From JABDOU01 sp041609995 (GTDB taxonomy: Bacteria; Actinomycetota; Acidimicrobiia; Spongiisociales; SHLN01): a stretch of 64,000 nt of DNA. This document shows positions 34,078 through 43,349 of the stretch, piece after piece. The notes under the pieces were generated by a model, which had not been told where the DNA came from, did not search any database, and worked only from the letters and a program-made list of their open reading frames with translations. The stretch is from contig JBFIPU010000004.1 in assembly GCA_041609995.1 (NCBI GenBank), forward strand, positions 27,326-91,325, in the 5' to 3' direction. Each line of letters opens with the position of its first letter. Within the stretch, counting starts at the first letter, position 1. Both the position numbers and the translations under genes were made by a program.

Positions 34078-35266
34078 CGCCCGCCAGCCGGTACACCGAT
34101 CCCCGGTGTTCGGTGATGTACACCTCACCGTCGGGGTCGGTACCGAACGAGGTGACGTTCCCGATGCTCGGAAACAACTCGCGGTCGTCCGTCATCGTTC
34201 CGTCGGCCTCGAACGAAGCTGCCCTGATCCAACCCGAGCAGTAGTCCGAGTAGAGATACGAGCCATCGAGCTGGGGCAAGGTGGTCCCTCGGTAGACCAC
34301 GCCACCCGTGATGGAACACCCCTCGCCATGGTCATACTCGAGCACGGGAAGCACCAGGCCAGGCGTGTCGCAGTTGCGGCGGCACCTGGAACCTTCCAGC
34401 AGCGGCCACCCGAAGTTCACGTCGGTCGCGGTCACCGGCACCGCCGAGACCTCCTCCACCCGGTTCTGGCCGACATCCGCCACGATCAAGAAACCCGAAT
34501 CAAATGTGTACCGCCAAGGGTTGCGAAGCCCGATCGCCCACACCTCCTGTCTGGCACCTGCAAATCCGCCGGCCGGAGCCGCCGTGCCGGGAGTGGAGAC
34601 GTCGAATCGGAGCATGGCCCCCAGTTCGGTCGACGGATCCTGCCCGTGCCCGAACGCGTCGTTGGCGCGCCCGCCGTCGCCGGTGCCCACCCATAACAGC
34701 CCGTCCGGCCCGATTTCGAGTCCTCCCCCGTTGTGGTTGGAAGCCGGTTGTCGGATCGTGATGAGCTGTAGCTCGTCAGCCGGGAGCGGCGCTGTGGCCG
34801 GAAACTCGGAGATCACGGTGTCTCCCTGCCGGTCCGTGTAGTTGACGAACATCCGGTCGTCCTTGAAGGCTATCCCCAGCAGCCCTCGTTCGTTCCCGAC
34901 CCGGACGGTCGCTGACAGATCGAGAACGACTTCGCCGGACGCGAGGTCGCGAAGCCGACCCGATTGCTCCGCCACCAGCACCGCTCCGTCGGCGGGCCGG
35001 GATCCAACCCAGATGGGCCGGTCAAAGCCCTCCCCGGCCAGTTCCAATATCGGCTCCGGCGGCGGGGCGTCGGCGTCGGGAGCAGGTTCCGGCGCCGATG
35101 AGCCGGTATCGGAAGCCGGATCTGTCACGGCCGGAGCGGTGGTCACGGGAGACTCGACGGTGGTCGAAGGTGACAAGCCCGACTCAACCGGCCCGGAAGA
35201 TGAATCGCCGCATCCGCCCATCGCCACCGGCACGAAGAGCAGCACAATCAACAGGCGCAAGCGCAT
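34070..35266 (-). CDS. Lipoprotein, PQQ-type glucose/sorbosone dehydrogenase family
   Basis: A 398-residue exported lipoprotein. The N-terminus MRLRLLIVLLFVPVAMGGC ends in a lipobox with Cys19, followed by a Ser/Thr/Pro-rich tether of about 50 residues. The remainder is a six-bladed beta-propeller of the soluble glucose dehydrogenase/YliI family. Motifs include ERGLLGIAF, the conserved ASNHNGGGLEIGPDGLLWVG, WAIGLRNPWRYTFD, and NFGWPLLEG. These carry the His, Asn and Arg residues that bind PQQ and calcium in the family. It would act on the outer face of the cytoplasmic membrane. The sugar substrate is unknown. No PQQ biosynthesis genes are present in the window. Confidence 0.88.
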   Translation of the reverse strand: MRLRLLIVLLFVPVAMGGCGDSSSGPVESGLSPSTTVESPVTTAPAVTDPASDTGSSAPEPAPDADAPPPEPILELAGEGFDRPIWVGSRPADGAVLVAEQSGRLRDLASGEVVLDLSATVRVGNERGLLGIAFKDDRMFVNYTDRQGDTVISEFPATAPLPADELQLITIRQPASNHNGGGLEIGPDGLLWVGTGDGGRANDAFGHGQDPSTELGAMLRFDVSTPGTAAPAGGFAGARQEVWAIGLRNPWRYTFDSGFLIVADVGQNRVEEVSAVPVTATDVNFGWPLLEGSRCRRNCDTPGLVLPVLEYDHGEGCSITGGVVYRGTTLPQLDGSYLYSDYCSGWIRAASFEADGTMTDDRELFPSIGNVTSFGTDPDGEVYITEHRGSVYRLAGVR

Positions 35267-35410
35267 TCCGGCAGGCTATCGGCTCCAGTCAATTGGCAGG
35301 CCGGGCCGCAACAAGAGGACGCCGATTACCGCGAAAAGAATTCATGGCTTGACGTTGAGCGGTTTCGCGACCGGCTTTACTCTTCGACTCACGGACAAGG
35401 GAGTTCGGTA

Positions 35411-37507
35411 TTGGTTGGGATTGAACGACGGGCCTATGAGCGGCGGATCCGCGCCTGGAGCATGTACGACTGGGCAAATTCGGCGTTTGCGACCGTGGTT
35501 CTGGCGGCAGTGCTGCCCACCTACTACAGCGAAGTGGCCGGCGCCACGCTACCGTCACCGGCTCGGGCAACCGCCTACTGGAGCGCCGGGCTCAGCATCT
35601 CCCTGTTGATCGTCGCCATCGCCGCCCCGCTGCTCGGAGCCTTGTCAGACGTCGTGCGCATCAAGAAGAGCCTGCTGGGCGGTTTCATGCTCATCGGGGC
35701 CATCGCCACCGCCTCGCTGGCCCTCGTCTCCACCGGGGATTGGTTTCTCGCCTCGCTCATCTTCGTGGTCGCACGCGTCGCCTGGGGGCTCAGCAACATG
35801 TTCTATGACTCGCTCCTCCCCCACGTGGCGCTCGAAACCGACCAGGACCGCGTCTCGACCGAGGGATACTCGTTCGGCTACGTGGGCGGGGGGCTGGCGC
35901 TCATCGTGGCGGTTGTGCTCATCTTCCTGCTTCCCGAGGAGAACAATTCGGGCGTCCGCGCCGGGTTTGTGGTCGTGGCTGTCTGGTGGGCGTTGTTCAG
36001 CCTCCCCATCCTGAGGCGGATTCCTGAGCCGCCCATTGCCACGTCACGCCGCAAAGACGATCCTTCGGTCGTCCGCATGTCGTTCGGGCGCCTCGCCACG
36101 ACCCTCAAGAACATCCGGTCATATCGCCAGCTCACGTTGTTCTTGTTCGCCTTCCTCCTGTTCGAAGACGGGATCGGGACGATCATCGCCGTCTCGGTGA
36201 TCTACGCCACCGAATTGGGTTTCGGCGCCATCGATTCGATTCTGGCCCTGGTACTGGTCCAGTTCGTCGCCGTGCCGTTCGCCTTGGCATTCGGTGTGAT
36301 CCCGCGCCGGGGGGCGATGCTTCGGAACCGCATACTCGCGTTCGTCGTCTTCAACCTGATCGCCCTCCCGGCCGTCGCCAACGTGGCCGCCCGGCTGGCG
36401 CCGGACGAGCTCATCGGCAAGCGGGGGCCCGCCTACGAAGCAACCACCGGCCATCTGGGCCAGGGCACCTACAACGCGGCAGACAATCGGATCGAGCACA
36501 GCGGCGACTGGACGCTCGTCAGCGCCGATGCGCTCGCCGCCTACGGCGTCAGCGACCCGTACCGGGTCACTTCCAGCCGGGGGGACGAGATCGAAGTGCC
36601 CTTCAACGGAACGGAGGTCACCGTCGTTCACAGCCAGGGCCCGGCTCACGGAATCTGGACCGCCCTGATCGACGGTGAACCCGTCCTGCGCGACGGCCGC
36701 CCCATCCGGGTCGACGGTTACAACCCGGATCCGCGGTTTGGCGTTGCCCTGACGCTGGCAGCAGATGCAGCCGGCGAGCACACGCTCGTGCTGAGAAACA
36801 CCGGGGACGCCAATCCCGCCAGCGCGGGGACAGCAATGGGTTTGGGGCGGGTGGTCGTGGAGGAGCCACCCCGAATCAGCAATCTCGGGTGGATCCTCGG
36901 CCTCCTCCTCGCCACCCAGGTGGCGGGATTGGTGCTATCGGTCATCGCCGGGGGCCTGATGACCGGCCTCAGCGAGCGGATGAACGTGAAGCGCACGATC
37001 TTGCTGGGGATCCTCGGCTACATGATCATCACCGTATGGGGTTTCTTCCTCGACTCGGTGGTGGAGTTCTGGTTCCTGGCATTCATGGTGGCGGTCGTCC
37101 AGGGTGGGACCCAGGCGTTGAGCCGCAGCCTCTATTCGTCGATGTCGCCCGCCTCCCAGAGCGGCGAGTTCTTTGGCTTCTTCGCGGCCGTCTCTCGTTT
37201 CGCAGCGGTGATCGGCCCCGCCATCTTCGCCGTCACCGCCACGATCTTCGACTCGAGCAGACCGGCCGTGCTGAGTCTCCTGCTGCTGTTCGGCCTGGGG
37301 GCGATACTCCTCACCAGAGTCGACGTCGACGAGGGACAACGACGGGCCCGGACCATGGACCTCAACGCGTTGCGCTTCCCCCGTCACGTCGAAGGAGGCC
37401 TCCCCGACTACGGGCGGGTGGTCACCGAGCCGCAGGGCGCGGATATCGGAACTCCGATCGACCTCCGGGAGAATGCCGATACCGACGTCGAGGCCCCCCA
37501 GCCCTAG
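35411..37507 (+). CDS. UMF1-family MFS transporter with extracytoplasmic insert
   Basis: A 698-residue paralogue of the transporter at 32728. WSMYDWANSAFATVVLAAVL and FYDSLLPHVALETDQDRVS in the first half and QGGTQALSRSLYSSMSPASQ in the second give the family. Residues about 331-490, between helices 8 and 9, are a soluble beta-rich insert (for example ITEVTVVHSQ-like and HTLVLRNTGDANPASAG strands) that resembles a carbohydrate-binding sandwich. The helix count places it outside the cell. The start TTG has GGGAG about nine bases upstream. UMF1 proteins are normally 400-500 residues, so the insert accounts for the excess. Function of the insert is unknown. Confidence 0.85.
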   Translation: MVGIERRAYERRIRAWSMYDWANSAFATVVLAAVLPTYYSEVAGATLPSPARATAYWSAGLSISLLIVAIAAPLLGALSDVVRIKKSLLGGFMLIGAIATASLALVSTGDWFLASLIFVVARVAWGLSNMFYDSLLPHVALETDQDRVSTEGYSFGYVGGGLALIVAVVLIFLLPEENNSGVRAGFVVVAVWWALFSLPILRRIPEPPIATSRRKDDPSVVRMSFGRLATTLKNIRSYRQLTLFLFAFLLFEDGIGTIIAVSVIYATELGFGAIDSILALVLVQFVAVPFALAFGVIPRRGAMLRNRILAFVVFNLIALPAVANVAARLAPDELIGKRGPAYEATTGHLGQGTYNAADNRIEHSGDWTLVSADALAAYGVSDPYRVTSSRGDEIEVPFNGTEVTVVHSQGPAHGIWTALIDGEPVLRDGRPIRVDGYNPDPRFGVALTLAADAAGEHTLVLRNTGDANPASAGTAMGLGRVVVEEPPRISNLGWILGLLLATQVAGLVLSVIAGGLMTGLSERMNVKRTILLGILGYMIITVWGFFLDSVVEFWFLAFMVAVVQGGTQALSRSLYSSMSPASQSGEFFGFFAAVSRFAAVIGPAIFAVTATIFDSSRPAVLSLLLLFGLGAILLTRVDVDEGQRRARTMDLNALRFPRHVEGGLPDYGRVVTEPQGADIGTPIDLRENADTDVEAPQP

Positions 37508-37516
37508 CGTGGCCTG

Positions 37517-38365
37517 GTGCATCGCCTCTATTTCACCCTCATACTGGCGGTCGCTGTCGTCAGCTGTGCCCTCATCCCCGCCGATCAGCCGACGTCGGCG
37601 TCCCCGGAACCGGCCGGCACGCTGGTTGCCGAAACCCGGGTCGTGGACGGTGACACCATACAGGTGGAGCTCGACGGACGAATGATCGAGGTGCGACTGC
37701 TCGGTATCAACACCCCGGAGCGAGAGGAGTGTTATGGCTCCGAGGCCCGGGAGTACGCCCGGTCCCTCGTGGCGGACGCAGCGGTCAGGGTCGAAGGGAG
37801 TGAGCTCGACCAATTCGGCCGTTTGCTCGGTTACGTCTATGCCGATGGACGGCTCGTCAATGCGGCGCTGATCGAGTCCGGACATGCTCTCGCCCTCTCG
37901 ACCAAACATGAGCTGCTCGAGAGCTTCAAAGGCCTCGAAGGTGCGGCTCAGGCCGGCTCGGTCGGATTGTGGAGCAGGGCGGCGTGCCCGCCTGCATCCG
38001 ATGCAGCGTTGGGCATCTCCTCGCTCGTGGCAGACGCCCCCGGCCCGGACGACCAGAACCCAAACGGCGAGTGCGTCGTCATCACCAACAACGGCCCAAC
38101 GGGCGTCGACCTCACGGGGTGGACCGTCCGCGACGAATCGTCAAGGCACCGGTTCGTGTTCGACGGGCTCGTCCTGGAGCCAGGGGCATCGGTGACCCTT
38201 CTGTCCGGCAGCGTAGGCGACCCGATGCAGGGCCGTTGCGACGGCCTGTCGGACCTCGTGAGGTTTTGGGAGGCGTCCGATCCCGTGTGGTCCAACCGGG
38301 GCGACACCGCCTACCTGCTGGATCCATCCGGCAACTACCACGACCGGCTGTTGCATGCGCCCTAG
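37517..38365 (+). CDS. Exported thermonuclease-like (SNase) protein with lamin-tail domain
   Basis: A 282-residue secreted protein starting at a GTG nine bases after the transporter stop. A short hydrophobic leader ends in a possible lipobox (AVAVVSC17). Residues 35-155 are a staphylococcal-nuclease domain: RVVDGDTIQVELDG, the first active-site Arg in RLLGINTPERE, and the second Arg in DQFGRLLGYVYADG. Residues 165-280 are a lamin-tail domain (ECVVITNNGPTGVDLTGWTV, FVFDGLVLEPGASVTLLSG). SNase enzymes cut DNA and RNA with calcium. The combination is found in extracellular bacterial nucleases and would attach the enzyme at the cell surface. Active-site Asp and Glu positions (DGDT, NTPE) are present. 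Confidence 0.87.
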   Translation: MHRLYFTLILAVAVVSCALIPADQPTSASPEPAGTLVAETRVVDGDTIQVELDGRMIEVRLLGINTPEREECYGSEAREYARSLVADAAVRVEGSELDQFGRLLGYVYADGRLVNAALIESGHALALSTKHELLESFKGLEGAAQAGSVGLWSRAACPPASDAALGISSLVADAPGPDDQNPNGECVVITNNGPTGVDLTGWTVRDESSRHRFVFDGLVLEPGASVTLLSGSVGDPMQGRCDGLSDLVRFWEASDPVWSNRGDTAYLLDPSGNYHDRLLHAP

Positions 38366-38471
38366 GTCGTCCATTCAGTTTCCTAAATGTTGGCGACTCG
38401 TGACCGATAAATAGTCCAGGGACTCAGACACGACGACGTTCACACGGACGTGGGGTAAGCAAGGTACAGAG

Positions 38472-38867
38472 ATGGCAAATTCAGTTCTCGTGATCGAAGA
38501 TTCGCCGAGCGTGCGGCGCCTCATCGAAATCTGCGTCCGTCCCCTGGGACTCGATCTGTCCGCCGCCGAGGATGGGATCACTGGCCTCGAAATGGCACGG
38601 CGGTTGCTTCCCGACCTGATCCTGCTCGACATCGGCCTCCCCGGCATCGACGGGTGGGAAGTCCTGCGCAACCTGCGGGCCGACGCCGAGACCGCCAATA
38701 TCATCGTGATCATCGTCACGGCCCATGCCCAACCGGAAGTGGCTGCCGCCGCCGAACAACGGGGAGCCGACGGTTTCATGACCAAGCCCTTCCGCCCTGC
38801 CGAACTGAGAGACGAGATCATCCGCCAACTCGACGCGCATCGAGGACCGAGCGCCCAGGCAATCTGA
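38472..38867 (+). CDS. CheY-like single-domain response regulator
   Basis: A 131-residue receiver domain with no output domain. The acidic pocket is VIEDSPS near residues 8-14, the phosphoacceptor Asp is in LILLDIGLPGIDGW (about residue 54), the switch Thr/Ser is in IVIIVTAHAQ and the conserved Lys in FMTKPFRPAEL. Such regulators act by protein contact, for example with motility or diguanylate-cyclase proteins. There is no kinase next to it; the nearest is the partial kinase at the left edge. The following gene is an uncharacterised protein 62 bp away. Confidence 0.93.
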   Translation: MANSVLVIEDSPSVRRLIEICVRPLGLDLSAAEDGITGLEMARRLLPDLILLDIGLPGIDGWEVLRNLRADAETANIIVIIVTAHAQPEVAAAAEQRGADGFMTKPFRPAELRDEIIRQLDAHRGPSAQAI

Positions 38868-38929
38868 CGCCAGACCTTCACTCGGCTATCGTGATCACCG
38901 CTGACACGAGCTTGCGAGCGCACCGGCGG

Positions 38930-39589
38930 ATGACATATCTTCCTCTCGAAACCCACCACCATCAGGCGAGGACCGGAGCGTCGGCCGCTCGCGACCTGGC
39001 GCAGGAGCTGATCGGTCTCACCGCCCGGGACTGGGTCGATGAAGGCCTCGGATTGGTCGCCGACCTCAGGGCAACCGAGCGAAGCTCACCGCTCCTCCTG
39101 AGCGTGACCGAAGCCGCTCTGACCGACAGCCCCCATCAGGCCGCGCAGGCCCTGCGAGACGTGCTGGCCCAGCTCGACGACTACCGCTGGGCGGCTACCA
39201 CGGCCGCCGATCTGAGCGATGCGCCTTCCCTGGGGGTGTTGTCGCTGGCCCAGGACACGATGGCTGTGCTGGACGCGACTGTCCTCCTGGCTCCGAAACC
39301 GATCCAACTCGTGGCCCCGACGAGGGCGGTGGCGCGGGGCCTCGGCTACCTGCGCCAGCCGATCCTGTTGGGACCGGCGCACCATGCTGACACGCTGCTG
39401 CTGCCCGGGATCGCCTTCGATCCGATCACCATATGGACCCACCGGCGGTGGGCGGCTGCGGCGTGGGCGGCCGGTGACACGGGCCGCCCCATCGTCCCCG
39501 TGCTCCACCCGCTTCGCCGCCTTTCGCCGGCCAATCGCCGGGCGTTCCGTCCGCCTGCAGGGTTCGTGGCCATCCGCCGTCCCCGCTAG
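38930..39589 (+). CDS. Uncharacterised protein
   Basis: A 219-residue soluble protein with no signal peptide or membrane helices. The chosen ATG gives MTYLPLETHHHQARTGASAA; a GTG 13 codons earlier is possible. The sequence is rich in Ala, Leu and Arg with alternating helices (ARDLAQELIGLTARDWVDEG, QAAQALRDVLAQLDDY), and ends RRAFRPPAGFVAIRRPR. The codon pattern matches the neighbours. I do not recognise a family. It lies between a response regulator and a lipid kinase. Confidence 0.55.
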   Translation: MTYLPLETHHHQARTGASAARDLAQELIGLTARDWVDEGLGLVADLRATERSSPLLLSVTEAALTDSPHQAAQALRDVLAQLDDYRWAATTAADLSDAPSLGVLSLAQDTMAVLDATVLLAPKPIQLVAPTRAVARGLGYLRQPILLGPAHHADTLLLPGIAFDPITIWTHRRWAAAAWAAGDTGRPIVPVLHPLRRLSPANRRAFRPPAGFVAIRRPR

Positions 39590-39606
39590 CCGGCCTCGGA
39601 CCCACC

Positions 39607-40518
39607 TTGGACAAGCTCACCCTCATCGCCAACCCGGCAGCGTCCGGCTTCACAGGGGGCACTCACCGACGGGTGTCGTCGATTCTCGGGGATGAGTACG
39701 AGCTCGACGTTCAATGGCCCACTGATCCTGACCAGGCCACCCGGCTGGCAAACGAGGCCGTCAACAGCGGAGCGAAGATCGTGGCTGGAATGGGCGGCGA
39801 CGGAGTCGTGAACCGGGTTGCAGCCGGACTGGTGGGCACCGCGGGCGCCCTGGCCATCATCCCCGCCGGAACCACCAACGTCCTCGCCAGGATTCTCGGC
39901 GTGGGCACCGACCCCATCAAAGCAGCTCGATTTCTGGCGAGCGGGCCCGAGCCCCGGCCGCTGTCATTGATCTCGGTCACGTCGGATTTCGATCACCTGC
40001 GCTACGGCACCTTCGCCGTGGGACTCGGTCTGGACGCCGACGTCGTCGAACATGCCGAACGAGCCGCCCATCGCAAACGATCGATGGGCGGCCTCCATTA
40101 CGGCCAGACGGCCGTGCGCCTGTTCTTGACGGATTTTCGGCGTCGCCAGCCGACCATGACCGTGACCTGCAACGGCGAGTCGATCAGAGCGGTGGGCGTC
40201 ATGGTTCAGCTCCACGATCCGTACACGTACTTCGGATTCATGCCGCTGCGGGTCTCACAGGAGGCGACGGACGTGCTAGACGTGCTGATCATCGAGCGGA
40301 TATCTGTTCGCCGTCTCCCCGGCGTCCTCATCAAAGCCGTGCGAGGGGGCGACATGAATCGAATTCCGAACCTACAGGTGCGCCACGGCGTCGACGAACT
40401 GGTCATCGAGGCGGACTCGACGGTACCGCTCCAGGGTGACGGGGAGTTGTTCGAACGAGTATCCCAGGCAACGATCCGGTTCCTGCCCGACGCCATCGCC
40501 GCCGTATATCCGGGCTAG
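39607..40518 (+). CDS. Diacylglycerol/lipid kinase (YegS/DagK family)
   Basis: A 303-residue kinase starting at a TTG. It contains TLIANPAASGFTGGTHRRV, then the nucleotide-binding GMGGDGVVNRVAAGL (family GGDGTxNEV; Thr to Val and Glu to Arg here), IIPAGTTNVLARILG (PxGTxNxxA motif), and a C-terminal beta domain with GFMPLRVSQEATDG-like strands and PLQGDGELFE. The family phosphorylates diacylglycerol, ceramide or other lipids at the membrane. Overlaps the convergent GTPase gene by four bases. The two changes in the GGDG motif make the exact substrate uncertain. Confidence 0.85.
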   Translation: MDKLTLIANPAASGFTGGTHRRVSSILGDEYELDVQWPTDPDQATRLANEAVNSGAKIVAGMGGDGVVNRVAAGLVGTAGALAIIPAGTTNVLARILGVGTDPIKAARFLASGPEPRPLSLISVTSDFDHLRYGTFAVGLGLDADVVEHAERAAHRKRSMGGLHYGQTAVRLFLTDFRRRQPTMTVTCNGESIRAVGVMVQLHDPYTYFGFMPLRVSQEATDVLDVLIIERISVRRLPGVLIKAVRGGDMNRIPNLQVRHGVDELVIEADSTVPLQGDGELFERVSQATIRFLPDAIAAVYPG

Positions 40519-41816
40519 ACCGCCACCAACCGCTCGACCCGCCGCGCCTCGATTTCGGCGTGCACCAGAGTGGCGGCCAATTCCGCTCGCCTCCACAACA
40601 ACGCTGCCAGGGGAGCCCCGACCCGGGCATCGAGCTGACGCACCACCGCCTGGCGCACGGCCGCTACGTCGACCGGCGACACGTCCCCCTGATCGGACGC
40701 TCGCCGAAACAATGACCGCAGCACGTCCATGAAGCTGCTCGGTGGGGTGGCGGGACGGGATGCCAGCTTCGCCTCCTCGACCAGATCGGCCGCCAGGGCG
40801 AGTTCGTCTTCGATGCGGTCCTCGTCGAATTCTGCGCGCAGGATCTCGGCGAACGAACCGCCCGTTTCCATCGACAGAGACGTGACGAAGTCGTTGAGCT
40901 CCGTGAAGAGTGCCTGGGTACCGGCCCGGGGCGTCTCGATGTCGTCCGGTACCAGCATTATGGCCAGCCGGCGCCGCAGAACCGACCACCGTCGGGGAAA
41001 ATCGACACCAGACCCTTGGGCCAGCCGCGTGTCCCTCTGCACCGTTTGCGATACGCCCCGCAGGTCCGCCAGGGTTTTGTGGGTGGATACGGCTTTGGCG
41101 TCGAGCCGATCAGCCAGATAGCGGGCCAGCTCATCGATGCCCCGCATCTCGCCCTGGATGGGGGCGGCTGCTGTCAGGAAGAGTGTGGGCTTTTTGATCC
41201 CGGCCCGGGCCAAAGCGGCCAGCAGGTCGGTGCGGACCGCGTCCAGCTCCTTTTTCGAGAGCTTGTCGATCTGATTCAAGACGAAGAGAAACTGGTCCTG
41301 GTATTCGACGAGGGGACGGAGGTACTCGTCGTGGAGCTTGGGATCCCGGTACTTCTGTGGGTCCACCACCCACACCACGCCGTCAACATGGGGCAGGAGG
41401 TGATTGACGATTGCGTGGTGGGATTCCATGACGCTGTCGTGGTCTGGCAGGTCCAACATCACCAGACGCGGATACCGATCCTGGGGCACCCGGCGGCGGA
41501 TGCCCAGCTCGTCGAGCAGGGCCTCGACTCCCGCATCGATGGGATCCGGAACCCACGCCATGGCCTGCTCGGTGGTCGGCCGCAAGGCACCCGTGGTTGT
41601 GATCTCCTCGCCGGCGAACGCATTCATGAGGCTCGACTTTCCGGAGCCGGTTCCACCGGCCAGCGCGAGGACGAGGGTGTTTCCCAAAAACCCCTTGCGG
41701 GAACGTATGGAGCTGATCGAATCTGCGGCCCCGGCGTACACGCTGTCCGATGCCAGGCCCCGGCTGTGCATCAGGGCCAGCTCAACAGCTTCCACCACCT
41801 CGGTGACGTCACTCAT
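40515..41816 (-). CDS. Dynamin-like / YfjP-type GTPase (second of a pair)
   Basis: A 433-residue P-loop GTPase. G1 is AGGTGSGKSSLMNAF, the switch TTGALRPTTEQ includes the G2 Thr, G3 is LDLPDHDSV, G4 is FVLNQIDKL and a possible G5 is LTAAAP. The second half is helical (VDVAAVRQAVVRQLDARVG), as in bacterial dynamin-like proteins that bind membranes. It is coupled by a four-base overlap to the upstream GTPase at 41813-43321. Such adjacent pairs in actinobacteria (for example DynA/DynB) form hetero-oligomers at division sites; assignment to that function is only by analogy. Confidence 0.8.
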   Translation of the reverse strand: MSDVTEVVEAVELALMHSRGLASDSVYAGAADSISSIRSRKGFLGNTLVLALAGGTGSGKSSLMNAFAGEEITTTGALRPTTEQAMAWVPDPIDAGVEALLDELGIRRRVPQDRYPRLVMLDLPDHDSVMESHHAIVNHLLPHVDGVVWVVDPQKYRDPKLHDEYLRPLVEYQDQFLFVLNQIDKLSKKELDAVRTDLLAALARAGIKKPTLFLTAAAPIQGEMRGIDELARYLADRLDAKAVSTHKTLADLRGVSQTVQRDTRLAQGSGVDFPRRWSVLRRRLAIMLVPDDIETPRAGTQALFTELNDFVTSLSMETGGSFAEILRAEFDEDRIEDELALAADLVEEAKLASRPATPPSSFMDVLRSLFRRASDQGDVSPVDVAAVRQAVVRQLDARVGAPLAALLWRRAELAATLVHAEIEARRVERLVAV

Positions 41817-43321
41817 CGGAAATACGTCCCGGCCGAACGTGACAGGTCGCTCACCTTGTTGCGCAATAACAGCGGAACCCGCTCGTCGATGGTCACCCGA
41901 TCGAGCTGGCGGTGGAAGCGCTCGCTGTCGGCATCGAGGACGCGCCCCAGTCGCCGCTCCAGATCACGCCGTCGCTCGGTGATGAGATTCTCGAGAGCTT
42001 GACCGCCGAGACGCCTCGTCAAGACCGGTGGGTATTGGGTAGTCCCTCCCAACACGGCCTCCACTGTCGCCAACATCAGGGCGCCGCGATCACGGCGGCT
42101 GAAACTCGTCCGTTCCGCCACCAGGTCGGTCAGCTCCTGAATCCAGGATTCAGCGTGATCCCGGGCGGCGTTCATGGCCCCGTCACCCACTCTCCACAGC
42201 GAGGCGTCGTGGTCCAGCAATCCTCCGCCGATCGGATCATCCTCCCACAACCGTGCCGTTGCCCGGGCGGCAATCGCAGCCCGCCGGACGAGCCCGGCCG
42301 CCACCTCCTCGCCGACCGCACCGATCTCGGGCATGGTGGAACCAACCAGCCGCCCGGCGCGTATCAGTCCCCGACCGTGGGACGCCTCGGCTTCATAGGT
42401 CTCGGTCACGGAGCGCCGTAGCCGCTCGACGGCGGCCGAGAAGTGGTCGACTGCCTCGGCCATCACGACTCCCTGCTCGATGAGGTCGGCCACCGCCCCC
42501 TCCGTCGATTGCCGAACGACGGCGTAGTGCAGGTTCCGTTCCGAGACCAGACTCAGCTCTTCGCGGATCGTTTCCACTACCTCGGCCGGCACACACCCGC
42601 AGGCGGGATCGATGTCCTGCTCGGAGATTTCGAAGATCAGCCGCCGATCGGGCTCGAGCAGCAATTTGCGCTCGTACAACAGGCGGGCGAAATCATCTGC
42701 CACCCGCTCCCGGCTGGGCCCGTCTTCGAGGCGATTCAGCACGAAGAGCACCGGCAGGCCCCGCCGCTTGACATGGTCGAGCACGACCCAGGCGGCGGCG
42801 TCGGCATAGCGAAGGGCGCTGGCGACGAAGATGCAGAGATCGGCAGTGGCCAGCACCTCCTCGACCGCCGTCTCGCCGCCGCTGATCAGCTCAAAATCGG
42901 GGGTGTCGATAATGGTCAATTCGGCGGTGAGAGGATCGGTGGACGCGATCAGATCCTCGGCGGCGGTATCGGGAAAATGAGAGAACACATCGTGCAAGTA
43001 ACGGGTGGCGTACTTCCGATGCGAGAGAATGACCGGTCGCCGCGTGGCGGGACGAACGGCCCCCGGGGGTGAGACCATCTCGCCCACCAGACTGTTGATG
43101 AGCACCGATTTCCCACTCCCGGTGGGTCCGATCACGACCGCCGTGACGGGAGCGTCGGGATCGTTCAACCGGGGTATCAGGCTATGGCGGATGCCGTGGG
43201 CCATCTCGAGACGACGCTCGTCGAGGCGATTGGGGTCAACCCGGAACGAGAAGCCCTCGAGAACGGAGGCCATACCCTCGAGCGAGGAGCGAAGCGTGTC
43301 GGCGGATCTGGTCACGGTCAT
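41813..43321 (-). CDS. Dynamin-like / YfjP-type GTPase (first of a pair)
   Basis: A GTPase of about 502 residues, started here at MTVTRSADTLRSSLEG; an ATG 15 codons upstream would overlap mca. G1 is VVIGPTGSGKSVLINSL. The switch carries AVRPATRRPVIL, G3 is TIIDTPDFEL, and G4 is FVLNRLED, with Arg replacing the usual Lys. A long helical region follows (ADLIEQGVVMAEAVDHFSAAVERLRRSV), probably the assembly and membrane-binding part, with short hydrophobic helices. It overlaps the second GTPase by four bases, a sign of co-translation and hetero-complex formation. Role unknown; septation or membrane remodelling is the family guess. Confidence 0.78.
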   Translation of the reverse strand: MTVTRSADTLRSSLEGMASVLEGFSFRVDPNRLDERRLEMAHGIRHSLIPRLNDPDAPVTAVVIGPTGSGKSVLINSLVGEMVSPPGAVRPATRRPVILSHRKYATRYLHDVFSHFPDTAAEDLIASTDPLTAELTIIDTPDFELISGGETAVEEVLATADLCIFVASALRYADAAAWVVLDHVKRRGLPVLFVLNRLEDGPSRERVADDFARLLYERKLLLEPDRRLIFEISEQDIDPACGCVPAEVVETIREELSLVSERNLHYAVVRQSTEGAVADLIEQGVVMAEAVDHFSAAVERLRRSVTETYEAEASHGRGLIRAGRLVGSTMPEIGAVGEEVAAGLVRRAAIAARATARLWEDDPIGGGLLDHDASLWRVGDGAMNAARDHAESWIQELTDLVAERTSFSRRDRGALMLATVEAVLGGTTQYPPVLTRRLGGQALENLITERRRDLERRLGRVLDADSERFHRQLDRVTIDERVPLLLRNKVSDLSRSAGTYFR

Positions 43322-43349
43322 GGTTCGTGCAATTCTGCCTTGCCGCGTC

